From Insolitispirillum peregrinum (GTDB taxonomy: Bacteria > Pseudomonadota > Alphaproteobacteria > Rhodospirillales > Rhodospirillaceae), in the NCBI RefSeq assembly GCF_900156605.1, contig NZ_FTOA01000006.1:1-64000 (forward strand): a stretch of DNA of 64,000 nucleotides, written 5' to 3'. Positions 34,519 through 44,645 of the stretch are shown piece after piece (position 1 is the stretch's first letter; each line of letters opens with the position of its first letter). The position numbers were made by a program, and so were the translations under genes. The notes below the pieces were generated by a model. That model made no database searches and was not told the origin of the DNA. It was given only the letters and a program-made list of their open reading frames with translations.

Positions 34519-35025
34519 TTACAGGCAGACCTGCGGCGCTTCGGTGTTTTCCTTCGGCAGGGTGGCGCTGTAGCTGGCCAGCCCGGCGTCATCGAGCTTC
34601 ATCACATGCTGGATGATGTCGTTGGCGGCGTTGCAGAAGCTGACGCGGTTGTCGAGGCTCTGGACCGAAACGCGGTTGGCGATGTAGGTCACATAGTTGT
34701 CGAGCTGGCTGCTCGAGCTTTTGCCCCAGGCCCCCTGGAAATACTGCTTCATGGTCTTGCCGCTGTTGCTCAGCGTCTTGTTGAAGCGGGTGACGAAGGC
34801 ATCGTATTCGTTCCGCTTGTCACAGGACAGGGCGGCAACCATCAGGTGGTTTTGCAGCGAGCGCATGTGCAGGGCGCTGGCTTCGGTCTTGTTGGCGCAA
34901 CGGCTGGGGCCCTTGGCAAAGGCTTCGCCCGGCACCGAGGTCACCGATACTGCCGCAAGCGCTAAAGCGCCAGCAAAACCGCGCGCCCACACCGACAGGC
35001 GCTGACCCTTCTTCTGGTAGCTCAT
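34519..35025 (-). CDS. Conserved secreted protein of unknown function
   Basis: A 168-residue protein with a Sec signal peptide (WARGFAGALALAAVSVTSVPGEAFA) and a helical mature part. Four Cys are present in the mature region (in SRCANK, SCDKR, SFCNA and at the end in VCL), which would allow two disulfides in the periplasm. I do not recognise a named domain. The start at 35025 gives the signal peptide a normal n-region (MSYQKKGQRLSV). It seems to be a single-gene unit. Confidence 0.75.
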   Translation of the reverse strand: MSYQKKGQRLSVWARGFAGALALAAVSVTSVPGEAFAKGPSRCANKTEASALHMRSLQNHLMVAALSCDKRNEYDAFVTRFNKTLSNSGKTMKQYFQGAWGKSSSSQLDNYVTYIANRVSVQSLDNRVSFCNAANDIIQHVMKLDDAGLASYSATLPKENTEAPQVCL

Positions 35026-35255
35026 AGGTACATCCCTGAACTGCGAGCCGACTGGCTCGGAGACTGACTGCATAAGGAAACCGGCGGGATGCATGCCATT
35101 GCCGCGACTGCTTAGCGCGGTTCGGAAATGTCCATCTGCCGGATATGGCCGAAAGCTACCATGGCTGCGGAGCGCCTCAAAGGGGGGAAATCAGGGAAAA
35201 AGGAGAAGATCCGTTACGACCCTCTCTCTATTGGGGTGAGGAACGCCCTTCCCGC

Positions 35256-36284
35256 TCAGAAACGGACGCTGACACTGAGCGAGCCAAAGCGGTCGGCGCT
35301 GTCCTGACCTTCGAATTCACGGCTGCGCCAGACCTGGGTATAGGCGATTCGCCAGTCATCAATGGTAACAGCCAGACCAGCCTGCAGGTCTCCGACCAGT
35401 GGCCGTTTATCAACGCCGGGGCTGTCGCGAAAGGTATTGCCATCCAGAAAGATGTTCCGCGCCACCGCCCGTCCGGCGATGCCACTGAACAGATACCAGC
35501 CAAAGCCGCTTTGGGGGACAAAAAAGGTGGTGCCGGACAGGCCGGGGCGGATGCGCGGCGGACCGTAGTCATGGGGCATGTTTTGCCCCAGTCGCAGGGT
35601 TGCTCCGGCGCTGGCTTCGGTCAGGATGGTTCCCAGCGAGGCTCCCAGATGCGGCGTCAGGTCGATGCCAACACCGGTATCGGGGTCTGCGTTGCTCCAT
35701 GCCCGCCATTTGCGTTCATAGGTCAGGACGGCACCGACCTCATCCTGCAGGTGATAGGCATCCCAGCCCTTGGCGGTTTCCACACCAATCAGGCGGTGCC
35801 AGTCATTCTGCACTGTTTCGCCATGGGCCGAGGGGCCGACCATGCCGACCAGCAGTTCCAGTGTGTCGAGGCGGCTGCCGGTGTCGGACATCAGGGTCGC
35901 CCCGCCATACAGCCAGCCGGTATAGGGGCGATCCCCCGGTGAGGCGGTGGTGCGCTGGGTGTCGCTGGGGGTAAACAGGGAATGGCCCAGTGACAGCCCC
36001 CAGCGATTGCGGCCTTCGGTTGCCATGAACGGGATGGCAGATCCGGCCTGTACCATCCAGTCCGGGGCCTGATCTTCCCCGGACAGCCACGAGGCACGCA
36101 GGCCGTTGGTGTAATGGCGGTCGGTTCCGCTGACCAGATCGTTTTCGACCTGCAGGCTGTAACTGCCAAGGGCGTCAAGGGGGCGCTCTGCCGTGGCGGT
36201 TTGGGCAATGGCCACCGGACTGCTCAGCAGCCCCAGACACAGCAGGCAGGCGGACAGGCTGGCAGACAAACGAAGATCGGGCAT
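35256..36284 (-). CDS. LpxR-family outer-membrane protein (lipid A 3'-O-deacylase-like)
   Basis: The 342-residue protein has a signal peptide and a beta-barrel pattern ending in aromatic VSVRF, the outer-membrane insertion signal. The stretch SLQVENDLVSGTDRHYTNGLRASW is the LpxR/DUF2219 signature, with the Asn-Asp and Thr residues of the active site; the catalytic His is probably in GPSAHGETVQNDWHRLIG. LpxR removes the 3' acyl chain of lipid A at the outer membrane. Activity on this organism's lipid A is inferred. The start at 36284 precedes the signal peptide. Confidence 0.88.
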   Translation of the reverse strand: MPDLRLSASLSACLLCLGLLSSPVAIAQTATAERPLDALGSYSLQVENDLVSGTDRHYTNGLRASWLSGEDQAPDWMVQAGSAIPFMATEGRNRWGLSLGHSLFTPSDTQRTTASPGDRPYTGWLYGGATLMSDTGSRLDTLELLVGMVGPSAHGETVQNDWHRLIGVETAKGWDAYHLQDEVGAVLTYERKWRAWSNADPDTGVGIDLTPHLGASLGTILTEASAGATLRLGQNMPHDYGPPRIRPGLSGTTFFVPQSGFGWYLFSGIAGRAVARNIFLDGNTFRDSPGVDKRPLVGDLQAGLAVTIDDWRIAYTQVWRSREFEGQDSADRFGSLSVSVRF

Positions 36285-36332
36285 CGACAGGGTACGCTCC
36301 TGTGGTTGCGGGCAGCCCCTGAAATGCATCGC

Positions 36333-36355
36333 GGGGGGCTGCGCTGCAACCCCCC
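36333..36355 (-). terminator. Hairpin after the L,D-transpeptidase gene
   Basis: GGGGGG and CCCCCC arms around a TGCGCTGCAA-type core, 40 bases after the stop of the minus-strand gene ending at 36395. There is no T-run; it may need Rho. Confidence 0.5.
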
Positions 36356-36394
36356 GTAACGACACGATTTCATCTGAGCGGCAGACCCGCTGGT

Positions 36395-37510
36395 CTAGGT
36401 CACCGGGACCGGATAGCCGCGCAGTTCCTTCACCGCCTTGTTGACCTTGTTCCAGTCAATTTTGGTGCCTTCGGGGACGGCATGGGTGATCATTGCCACC
36501 ATGTCGGTGGTCAGCGGCATGTCCGGCATCGGCTCGTTGTATTCCAGCGCATCCCAGCCTTCGTTGGTCGGGTGAGCTTCCAGCCACAGGCGGCCTTCAC
36601 GCCATTCGACGATCACGCGGTCGTTGACCACCTTGACGTTGGTGCCCGCGTTGACGTGTTCGTACAGGGCCTCGACGTTTTCCGGGTACATGCGCAGGCA
36701 GCCTGACGAGGTGCGGCGACCAACGCCCCACGGAATGTTGGTGCCATGGATACGGTACAGGTCCCAGCCCAGATAGATGGCGCGGTTGCCCAGCGGGTTG
36801 TCCGGGCCGGGGCCGATAACGGCGGGCAGTTCCGGCTTTTCACGGCGCATACGGGCGGTCGGGTACCAGCTGGGGTCCTTGGTCTTGCGCAGCACGGTGG
36901 TGGTACCAACCGGGGTTTCCAGACCTTCGCGGCCAATACCCAGCGGATAGGTGTCAACCATGACACCCTTTTCAAAGCGGTACAGGCGCATCTGGGCGAG
37001 GTTGATCATCACCCCGGTATCGATTTTGGCCGCCAGCAGGTGCACCGACGGGATGCGGATCTTGTGGCCGGGAATCGGTAGCCAGGGGTCCACTTCCGGG
37101 TTGGCGGCCTTCAGCTCCAGATAGCCCAGGCTTTTGGCGCGGGCGATTTCCAGCAGGTCGTCACCCTTTTTGACTTCATAGGTGCTGAACAGACCTTCGC
37201 CCAGATCGGGCTGCGGGATCACTTCGGTCGGCTTGCGCTCGGACTCTTGCGCCGGGGCGGCGGCAACGGCCTGACCGGCCTTGGCGTCGGTTTTGGCCTG
37301 TTCGGTTTTGGCCGGGTCCTGCGGCTGGGTGGCAACCTGCGACGCCGGTCTGGCGGTCGGCATTTTGGCGGCCTGCGCCGGGGACAGGGCTCCGGCGGCA
37401 GCGTTGACACCGTTCCCACCGGTGGCCGGCGGCGGTTCACCCCCGGCGCAGGCGCTGAGCAGAGCGGCAGCGGCCACGGTCAGGGCCAGGCTTTTCAGCG
37501 TTTTAGCCAT
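36395..37510 (-). CDS. Lipoprotein L,D-transpeptidase (YkuD) with LysM domain
   Basis: A 371-residue envelope protein. A lipobox ends LLSAC (about residue 21); a low-complexity Pro/Ala/Gln linker follows to about 105. A LysM peptidoglycan-binding stretch (STYEVKKGDDLLEIARAKSL) leads to a YkuD domain with the catalytic HGTN and SSGCLRM, Cys at about 271. It probably cross-links peptidoglycan (3-3 bonds) or attaches proteins to it. The start codon lies inside the end of the upstream histidine-rich gene (ATGGCTAA), so the two are translationally coupled. Confidence 0.92.
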   Translation of the reverse strand: MAKTLKSLALTVAAAALLSACAGGEPPPATGGNGVNAAAGALSPAQAAKMPTARPASQVATQPQDPAKTEQAKTDAKAGQAVAAAPAQESERKPTEVIPQPDLGEGLFSTYEVKKGDDLLEIARAKSLGYLELKAANPEVDPWLPIPGHKIRIPSVHLLAAKIDTGVMINLAQMRLYRFEKGVMVDTYPLGIGREGLETPVGTTTVLRKTKDPSWYPTARMRREKPELPAVIGPGPDNPLGNRAIYLGWDLYRIHGTNIPWGVGRRTSSGCLRMYPENVEALYEHVNAGTNVKVVNDRVIVEWREGRLWLEAHPTNEGWDALEYNEPMPDMPLTTDMVAMITHAVPEGTKIDWNKVNKAVKELRGYPVPVT

Positions 37511-37805
37511 GGTGATGCCCGTGGTCCGGCTCCCCTGCGAGGCCGTCATGGACGGCGTCGGCTGAATGGCGGTGGTCATGCGGTTTGATCGCGTGGCGGA
37601 TGTCATCGTGCTCATGATCGTGATCGGCGTTCCCGCCCCCGGGGGGGTGCTGGTGAGGATGAGAGTGTTGATGGATGTGGGCGTGTTCGTGGACGTGAGT
37701 ATGCTCGTGGCTGTGTTCGTGGCCATCGCTGTGGCGGTGAACATGGCTATGGCTGTGGGCATGTCCGTGATCATGGGCATGCTTATGGGTATGACTCCCG
37801 TCCAT
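37503..37805 (-). CDS. Histidine-rich small protein (36 of 100 residues His)
   Basis: Thirty-six of 100 residues are His, mostly alternating with other residues (HTHKHAHDHGHAHSHSH and similar), then an acidic His/Asp tail ending HGHHHG. There is no signal peptide or membrane segment. Such proteins bind Ni, Zn or Cu. The start at 37805 has AAGGGG about nine bases upstream, and the stop overlaps the L,D-transpeptidase start. The opposite strand has a Met/Val-rich open frame that is the expected mirror of CAT/CAC codons. No metal-transport or hydrogenase gene lies nearby, so its role is unknown, and it could be a non-functional repeat tract. Confidence 0.55.
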   Translation of the reverse strand: MDGSHTHKHAHDHGHAHSHSHVHRHSDGHEHSHEHTHVHEHAHIHQHSHPHQHPPGGGNADHDHEHDDIRHAIKPHDHRHSADAVHDGLAGEPDHGHHHG

Positions 37806-37935
37806 CGCCGTTTTCCCCTTGCTCCCGCATACGCCGCCGGGTCGTGTGTACCCGGTTGTCCCCAGAGTGTCCCGTTACCAAAGTTTCATGGACCCTAGCA
37901 TGGAACGGCGGTGCAGCAAACCGCGCGAGACATGC

Positions 37936-37980
37936 AAAAAAGGGGAGGCTCCATCACGCTTGCGTGAGAGGCCTCGCCCT
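37936..37980 (-). terminator. Terminator after ychF
   Basis: On the minus strand a GAGGCCTC...GAGCCTC stem containing the inner hairpin TCACGCAAGCGTGA is followed by a run of six T. A further GGGGGC/GCCCCC hairpin sits between it and the ychF stop (37989-38004). Confidence 0.8.
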
Positions 37981-38006
37981 TGTGGGTCAGGGGGCTGCCC
38001 CCCTTG

Positions 38007-39110
<1,104 letters not shown>

Positions 39111-39112
39111 CG

Positions 39113-39814
39113 TTATCCATCCTTCCGCTGGTCTGCATCCTCGTCAGACTTCAGTCTGGCGGACGCAGAAGAGTTCTTTGGCTGTTTTGCTTCGCCCTCA
39201 GCCTTGGGGGCGTCATGTTTTGGCTGGGCGTCTTTTTTCGGCTTTGGCGGCTGGGTGGCCAGCGTGACCTTGTTCATGAAGCCGCCCTGATCCCCGCGCA
39301 GCAGCAGGGGGAAATGACGCGCAACGGCGTCTAGGAACGGTTCCATCCACGTCTGGTCGGCCTTGCCAAAGTCGGACAGCACCCATTTGTGGACCAGAGC
39401 CTTGTCGTGGGGACGTCCGATCCCCAGACGAATCCGGCAATAGCTGTTGCCGATGTGGGCGTCGATGTCGCGCAGGCCGTTATGCCCGGCATGACCGCCG
39501 CCAACCTTCACCCGCAGCTTGCCGGGGGGGAGTTCGAGTTCATCGTGCAGCACGATTACCCGTTCGGGCGGAATTTTGAAAAACCGGCAGACCTCGCCGA
39601 CCGATTGCCCTGACTTGTTCATGTAAGTCATAGGCTTCAGCGCCAGCAGGCGTTCGCCGCCAACCTCGCCATCGGCCAGTTCGCCCTGATACTTGTTCCG
39701 CCACGTCCCAAAGGAATGGCGGCGGACGAGTTCGTCCACCGCCATGAATCCAATGTTATGGCGGTTAGCGGCGTATTCCGAACCCGGATTGCCGAGACCA
39801 ACCACCAGAAACAT
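39113..39814 (-). CDS. pth: Peptidyl-tRNA hydrolase
   Basis: The first 185 residues are a normal Pth: the catalytic His in [17 protein letters not shown] and [13 protein letters not shown], with [10 protein letters not shown]-like [12 protein letters not shown]. It frees tRNA from peptidyl-tRNA that drops off ribosomes. The 233-residue length exceeds the family norm of about 190 because of a lysine- and acid-rich C-terminal tail (after about residue 190), common in alphaproteobacteria. It lies between the L25 and ychF genes with two-base gaps. Confidence 0.96.
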   Translation of the reverse strand: MFLVVGLGNPGSEYAANRHNIGFMAVDELVRRHSFGTWRNKYQGELADGEVGGERLLALKPMTYMNKSGQSVGEVCRFFKIPPERVIVLHDELELPPGKLRVKVGGGHAGHNGLRDIDAHIGNSYCRIRLGIGRPHDKALVHKWVLSDFGKADQTWMEPFLDAVARHFPLLLRGDQGGFMNKVTLATQPPKPKKDAQPKHDAPKAEGEAKQPKNSSASARLKSDEDADQRKDG

Positions 39815-39816
39815 TG

Positions 39817-40413
39817 TTATTCCCCTTGCGCCTCATCGGACTTCAGGCCCGACGGAGCAATGATGGTCGCGATGGTGAAATCGCGGTCGGTGATCACCGG
39901 GGTCACGCCGGCCGGCAGGGTGATGGCCGAGAAGTGAATGGTGTCGTTCAGCTCGGCAGCGGCCAGATCGACCACCAGCTGTTCCGGCACGTCATCCGGC
40001 TTGGCGTGAACTTCGACTTCGTGACGGACGATGTTCAGCACGCCGCCATGCTTCAGGCCCGGGCAGGTGTCCTGGTTGTCGAAGTGCACCGGCACGGCGG
40101 TGGTGACGACGGTGTTCTTGCCAACGCGCAGGAAGTCAACGTGGATCGGGGCATCGGACACGACGCCGAACTGCACGTCCTGAGCCATGCAACGGAAGGC
40201 TTCGCCATCAACCACCACGTCGTACTGGTGGGTGTAGAAGCCCGGCTTGTTGAGGGCGGCGAGCAGCGGACGCGGGTCCATCGCAAACATCACGGGAGTC
40301 TGCTTGTCCCCGTAAATCACACCCGGGACCAGGCCCTGACGGCGGATCGCGCGAGCTGCCCCCTTACCTGCCCGGTCACGCTTCTGAACGGTGAAGGTGA
40401 TCACTTCGGTCAT
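39817..40413 (-). CDS. rplY: 50S ribosomal protein L25 (general stress protein Ctc type)
   Basis: A 198-residue two-domain L25. The 5S-rRNA-binding part has [26 protein letters not shown]; the C-terminal TL5-like domain has [29 protein letters not shown]. The start at 40413 ([12 protein letters not shown]) is the family start, with a GGAG site upstream. First gene of the L25-pth-ychF operon. Confidence 0.95.
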   Translation of the reverse strand: MTEVITFTVQKRDRAGKGAARAIRRQGLVPGVIYGDKQTPVMFAMDPRPLLAALNKPGFYTHQYDVVVDGEAFRCMAQDVQFGVVSDAPIHVDFLRVGKNTVVTTAVPVHFDNQDTCPGLKHGGVLNIVRHEVEVHAKPDDVPEQLVVDLAAAELNDTIHFSAITLPAGVTPVITDRDFTIATIIAPSGLKSDEAQGE

Positions 40414-40540
40414 CTTTGGAATCTCCGTAGAAAAACGGCGGCGGCCTCCAGGGGTGCCGACGCCGAACCCCCGCCCGATGCGGGGAAGGTGGTCATTTAC
40501 ACGGAAACCCCCGTTTTGGCAACCGTCCGCGACGGCCTGA

Positions 40541-43105
40541 TCACAGGGTAATTTGCGTTGCACCGTCGGTTTGTGGCAAGGCAAAGCTGAAACAGGTGCC
40601 GCCGCCGGGCAGATGGCTGACGGTCAGTTCACCGCCCATCAGCTCGACCAGTTGTCTGGTCAGGGCGAGGCCGATGCCGGTTCCCTCGACCATCGAGGTA
40701 TCGCGGCCCAGACGGCTAAACGGCTGGAACAACTGGTTGCGCATCTCTTCGGGGATGCCAAGGCCGGTGTCGGACACGGAAAAGACGATCCACGGGCCGC
40801 TCTTGCCCTCGGGCGGGGCGAGGCTGGGGGCAATGTTGAGCCACAGCTTGCCGTCGGGGGTGTTGTACTTGACGGCATTGGACAGCAGGTTGAGCAGAAT
40901 CTGTTTCAGGCGGGTATGGTCGGCAAACACCCACACCCCGGACGGAGCGGTAACGGTCATGGTCAGGTTGGCGGAGTCGGCGGCGGGCTGGATCAGGTCC
41001 TGACAGTCACGGGCCATGGTGGCGACATCGACCGGTGCCATGTGCAGCGGGATTTTCCCAGCTTCGATCTTTGCCAGATCAAGGATTTCGTCAATCAGGC
41101 TCAGCAGGTGTTGCCCGGCACGCAGAATTTGTTGCACCTGATCGCCCTGCCGTTCGGTCAGCGGCGTCTTGCGGTTCATCTGCAACAGCTGGGCAAAGCC
41201 GAGGATGGCATTCAGCGGTGTGCGCAGTTCATGGCTCATCGAGGACAGGAACTGGCTTTTGGCGGTGTTGGCTTCGTCGGCGTGGCGGCGGGCTGATTCC
41301 AGCTCGGTCTGGATGCGCTTGATGTCGCTGATGTCGGTGCGCAGGCAGACATGGGCTCCGCTGGGGGTGATGGTTTCCGATGCCAGCACCCAGCGCCCGC
41401 TTTTCAGCTCGATTTCCCGTTCACCGCCCTGACGGAACAGCTCCAGCCGCTGGGCAAGAAAGTCTTCCTTTTGTTCGGGTGTCAGTGCGTATACCTGATG
41501 GTCAATGCCGGCGCGGATGATGGTGACAAAACGCTCACCTTCGTAAACGGACCCGACACCGGCACCGTACAGGGCGCGATAGGCGTCATTGCACATCAGC
41601 AGTGTTTCGTCAGCGTTATAAATGGCAAAGCCCTGCGGCAGTGAGTCGATGGCTTCGCGCAGGCGGCGGCGGCTGTCTTCCAGATCCTGCAAGGCCTGCC
41701 GCTCGACGGTGACGTCTTCCTGCACGGCGACAAAATGCGAAATGCTGCCGCTGTCATCCATGATCGGGGCAATGGATGAACGGACCCAATAGGAGGCACC
41801 ATCCTTGCGCCGGTTGCGGAATTCCCCGCGCCAGGACTTGCCGGCTTTCAGATCGTTCCACATCGCATGATAAACATCGCGTTCCTGCGCGCCCGAACTG
41901 ATCATGCGCGGCGAATGGCCGATCACCTCGCGGGAGGTCCAGCCGGAAACGGTGGTAAAGGCCGGGTTGACGTATTCGATCACCCCGGTGAAATCGGTGA
42001 TGATGACCGGTGCCGGGCTGTGTTCGACGGCATGGGACAGCTTGCGCAACCGCTCTTCGCGGTGCAGGTGGCGGGTGATGTCCCGCACGGTGATGATCGC
42101 CCGTGACTGGCCTTCGATCGGGGTCAGGGTCAGGGCGGCGCGGAAACAGGTACCATCCGGGCGGGTCAGCAGAATGGCGGCGGCGGTGGCCCGTTCCATC
42201 CGTTCCAGCGCGACGCCAATGTGCACCCCGTCACTGCCGGACAGGCGGGTAAAGCTTTGCAGGGTGGACTGGGTGAGCTGATCACTGCTTTGCCCCAGGG
42301 TCAGGGCGGCGCTGCGGTTGGCGAAAATCAGGCTGCCATCGGGATTGACCTCGATGATGCCGTCTTCCACGCTGTCGATGATTGCCATCAGGCGGCGCTG
42401 CGCACTGAGGTGTTCGCGCACCACCTGGGCACTTTTCAGCAGCAGGTTGCGCAGCAGATAAAGACCGGCAAAGGCCAGCAGCAACAGGGTCAGGGTCAGG
42501 ATGATGGTCTGGGACAGCCACAGGCGGTGAAAAGCCTTGGCGGCATGGTCCTGCAGGGCTTCGGTGATCCGCTGCTGGCTGTTGGCCAGCGGGCCGATGC
42601 TCCAGGTCGAGATCATGTGATGATCAGCGACATCCGGTGGCGTTTCGACCGCAGGGCCATGGGCCAGCAGGTACTGTTCGGCCTCGCTGAGAAACTGTTT
42701 CAGCAGGGCGTCGTAACTGTCGATAGGCCCGTAAAAGTACTGGCGCACGCCTTCGGGAACCGGCGGGATGTCCAGGGCTGGATCGCCATCAACCAGCAGG
42801 CGGTAACTGCGCTGGATCTGCTGCAGGCGTTCGGCAAAGCGGATGCGGGCGTCCTGTCGGGTCTGGCCTTCGGGTTCATTCTCGATTACCTGCGCCCAGT
42901 TGACCAGTTGCTGGGTCTGGTGATGATGCTGGGCGGCGACGGTGGCCTGGCGGGCCAGCTCGTTGCTTTCCATGACATACAGGCTGTTGAGGGCAAAGCC
43001 GGCAATGATGCCTGCAGCCAGCAGGGTAAACACCAGCCCGAGGGCGCGGGCCATACGCTTCAGGGTGTCCTGGTCATCGGTCCTGACACGGGTTTGTCTG
43101 GTCAT
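40541..43105 (-). CDS. Hybrid-sensor-like histidine kinase with three PAS domains
   Basis: An 854-residue membrane kinase. TM1 is at about residues 20-42, a periplasmic domain follows, and TM2 is at about 198-222. Three PAS-like domains begin near 238, 358 and 482; PAS2 and PAS3 have typical VEHSPAPVIITDFTGVIEYVNPAF and SLPQGFAIYNADETLLMCND stretches. The HisKA box is SMSHELRTPLNA, near 620. The ATPase domain shows NLLSNAVKYN (near 740), DTGLGIP and GTGIGLALTRQL. There is no receiver domain and no response regulator gene next to it, so its partner is unknown. An alternative start at 43138 adds 11 residues; a much longer open frame upstream lacks similarity. The signal sensed is unknown. Confidence 0.9.
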   Translation of the reverse strand: MTRQTRVRTDDQDTLKRMARALGLVFTLLAAGIIAGFALNSLYVMESNELARQATVAAQHHHQTQQLVNWAQVIENEPEGQTRQDARIRFAERLQQIQRSYRLLVDGDPALDIPPVPEGVRQYFYGPIDSYDALLKQFLSEAEQYLLAHGPAVETPPDVADHHMISTWSIGPLANSQQRITEALQDHAAKAFHRLWLSQTIILTLTLLLLAFAGLYLLRNLLLKSAQVVREHLSAQRRLMAIIDSVEDGIIEVNPDGSLIFANRSAALTLGQSSDQLTQSTLQSFTRLSGSDGVHIGVALERMERATAAAILLTRPDGTCFRAALTLTPIEGQSRAIITVRDITRHLHREERLRKLSHAVEHSPAPVIITDFTGVIEYVNPAFTTVSGWTSREVIGHSPRMISSGAQERDVYHAMWNDLKAGKSWRGEFRNRRKDGASYWVRSSIAPIMDDSGSISHFVAVQEDVTVERQALQDLEDSRRRLREAIDSLPQGFAIYNADETLLMCNDAYRALYGAGVGSVYEGERFVTIIRAGIDHQVYALTPEQKEDFLAQRLELFRQGGEREIELKSGRWVLASETITPSGAHVCLRTDISDIKRIQTELESARRHADEANTAKSQFLSSMSHELRTPLNAILGFAQLLQMNRKTPLTERQGDQVQQILRAGQHLLSLIDEILDLAKIEAGKIPLHMAPVDVATMARDCQDLIQPAADSANLTMTVTAPSGVWVFADHTRLKQILLNLLSNAVKYNTPDGKLWLNIAPSLAPPEGKSGPWIVFSVSDTGLGIPEEMRNQLFQPFSRLGRDTSMVEGTGIGLALTRQLVELMGGELTVSHLPGGGTCFSFALPQTDGATQITL

Positions 43106-43236
43106 ATAAAAGAATACCGCCTGCGGACTGGAAGTCATTTGTTCAGAGCCTACACTATTCCCCGGTGAGGGCAATTGCCTCAGGGGCTGCGTGGCTGACA
43201 AAGCGGTCCCGTTGCAGGCGGTAAACTGCTGGTTGA

Positions 43237-44502
43237 TCAGGCCGAACGAGCGACCAGACGCTGACATCCGGCGAAAATCACCAGCGACAGAACGCACGAG
43301 ATGGCCATCATCAGGAACAGCGGATAGGGGGTGCCGTTGTGGATGATCCCCAGACTCTGGGTGGCCAGTGCCCCGCACAGCATCTGGATGAACCCACCAA
43401 GCCCGGCGGCGGCTCCGGCCATGCGCGGTTCGACGGCCATCCCTCCGGCCTGGGAATTGTTCAGGCTGGCACCGTTGCCAAAGGCCATCACTGAACCGGT
43501 GACAAACAGCAGCCACGGCGAACCACCAGCGGTGCTGATGACGATCAGCACCAGCAGGCCGACGACCGTGCTGACCGCGGCCAGTCCGCCGCCCAGCAGG
43601 ATCATCCGGTCAATGCCCATTCGGGGCGACAGGCGGGCAGACAGCATGTTGCCGCTCATGAACGCCAGCGACAGGGCGATATAGGCCATGCCATAGGTCG
43701 AGGGCGTCATGTGCATCTGTTCCATGGCGACCTCTGGTGCACCGGCCAGAAAGGCGAAGTATGCCATCATCACCGCCGCGCCAAAAAAGGCGTAGCCGTT
43801 AAAGCGCGGCAGGCGCAACAGATGGCTGAAGGACGACAGCAGACCGGCACTGGCGGCTCCTTGCGCCCGGGCGTGGTTGGTTTCCGGCAACCGCCACGCC
43901 AGCAGCAGGGCGAGCAGGCCCAGTGCCACCAGCACCACAAAGTTCCAGTGCCAGCCGAAGCGGTCGGTCAGCAGCCCGCCAAGGGCCGGGGCCAGCATCG
44001 GAGGGACGATTTGCCCCATGGTCAGCTGGCTCATGGCGCTGGACACCTGCTCTGATGGATAGATGTCGCGCACCATGGCGCGGGTCAGCACCATCCCGGA
44101 CGCCGCCCCGGCGGCCCCCAGCACGCGGCCTGCGATCAGCAGTTCCATGGTTGGGGCGACCAGACACAGCCCCGCCCCGGCGGCAAACAGCACGGTCCCG
44201 CCAATCAGCGGCAGGCGACGGCCATAGCGGTCGGACAGCGGCCCCCACACCAGCATTGAACTGCCAAAGGCGATCAGCGCCAGACTGACCAGCATGTGGG
44301 TCATCGCCGGGCCGACGGAAAAATGCTCCCCGATGGCGGGCAGGGCAGGCAGGATCATCTGCATCGATACCGGGCCGCTGGCGGTAACGATCACCAGCGG
44401 GGCCAGAAAGCGCAGACCGGGGCGGGGACTGGAAGAGGCAGGCTCGGGAGAATCGGGGGCGGGCTGGTCATGGACCATGACAAGGTTTCCTGCTACAGAC
44501 AT
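43237..44502 (-). CDS. MFS multidrug transporter, Bcr/CflA type
   Basis: The 421-residue protein has twelve membrane segments. The motif-A loop is WGPLSDRYGRRLPLIGG (about residues 85-101) and the motif-C-like AAGAASGMVLTRAMVRDIYP is in the fifth segment region, both of the drug:H+ antiporter-1 group. It probably exports drugs or metabolites. It is divergent from the DMT transporter at 44646, with 143 bases between them, and follows no regulator directly. Confidence 0.9.
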   Translation of the reverse strand: MSVAGNLVMVHDQPAPDSPEPASSSPRPGLRFLAPLVIVTASGPVSMQMILPALPAIGEHFSVGPAMTHMLVSLALIAFGSSMLVWGPLSDRYGRRLPLIGGTVLFAAGAGLCLVAPTMELLIAGRVLGAAGAASGMVLTRAMVRDIYPSEQVSSAMSQLTMGQIVPPMLAPALGGLLTDRFGWHWNFVVLVALGLLALLLAWRLPETNHARAQGAASAGLLSSFSHLLRLPRFNGYAFFGAAVMMAYFAFLAGAPEVAMEQMHMTPSTYGMAYIALSLAFMSGNMLSARLSPRMGIDRMILLGGGLAAVSTVVGLLVLIVISTAGGSPWLLFVTGSVMAFGNGASLNNSQAGGMAVEPRMAGAAAGLGGFIQMLCGALATQSLGIIHNGTPYPLFLMMAISCVLSLVIFAGCQRLVARSA

Positions 44503-44645
44503 GATGCCGTCACCGGGGCAACATCGACTGTTTCTTTTTGGATGAAGGACAGTTGCGTCTGTAAACGTGCGTCGCTTTCTGTCGGCTGTCCATCCCCTGC
44601 ACTGACGATTTTCCCTGTTGTTTTCTCTTGTTGCCGCCGGGTGCC

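Noticed and set aside
37566-37898. Plus-strand Met/Val-rich hydrophobic open frame, possible membrane peptide
   Set aside because: CAT/CAC histidine codons on the other strand read as ATG/GTG here, so the hydrophobic pattern is a mirror effect.
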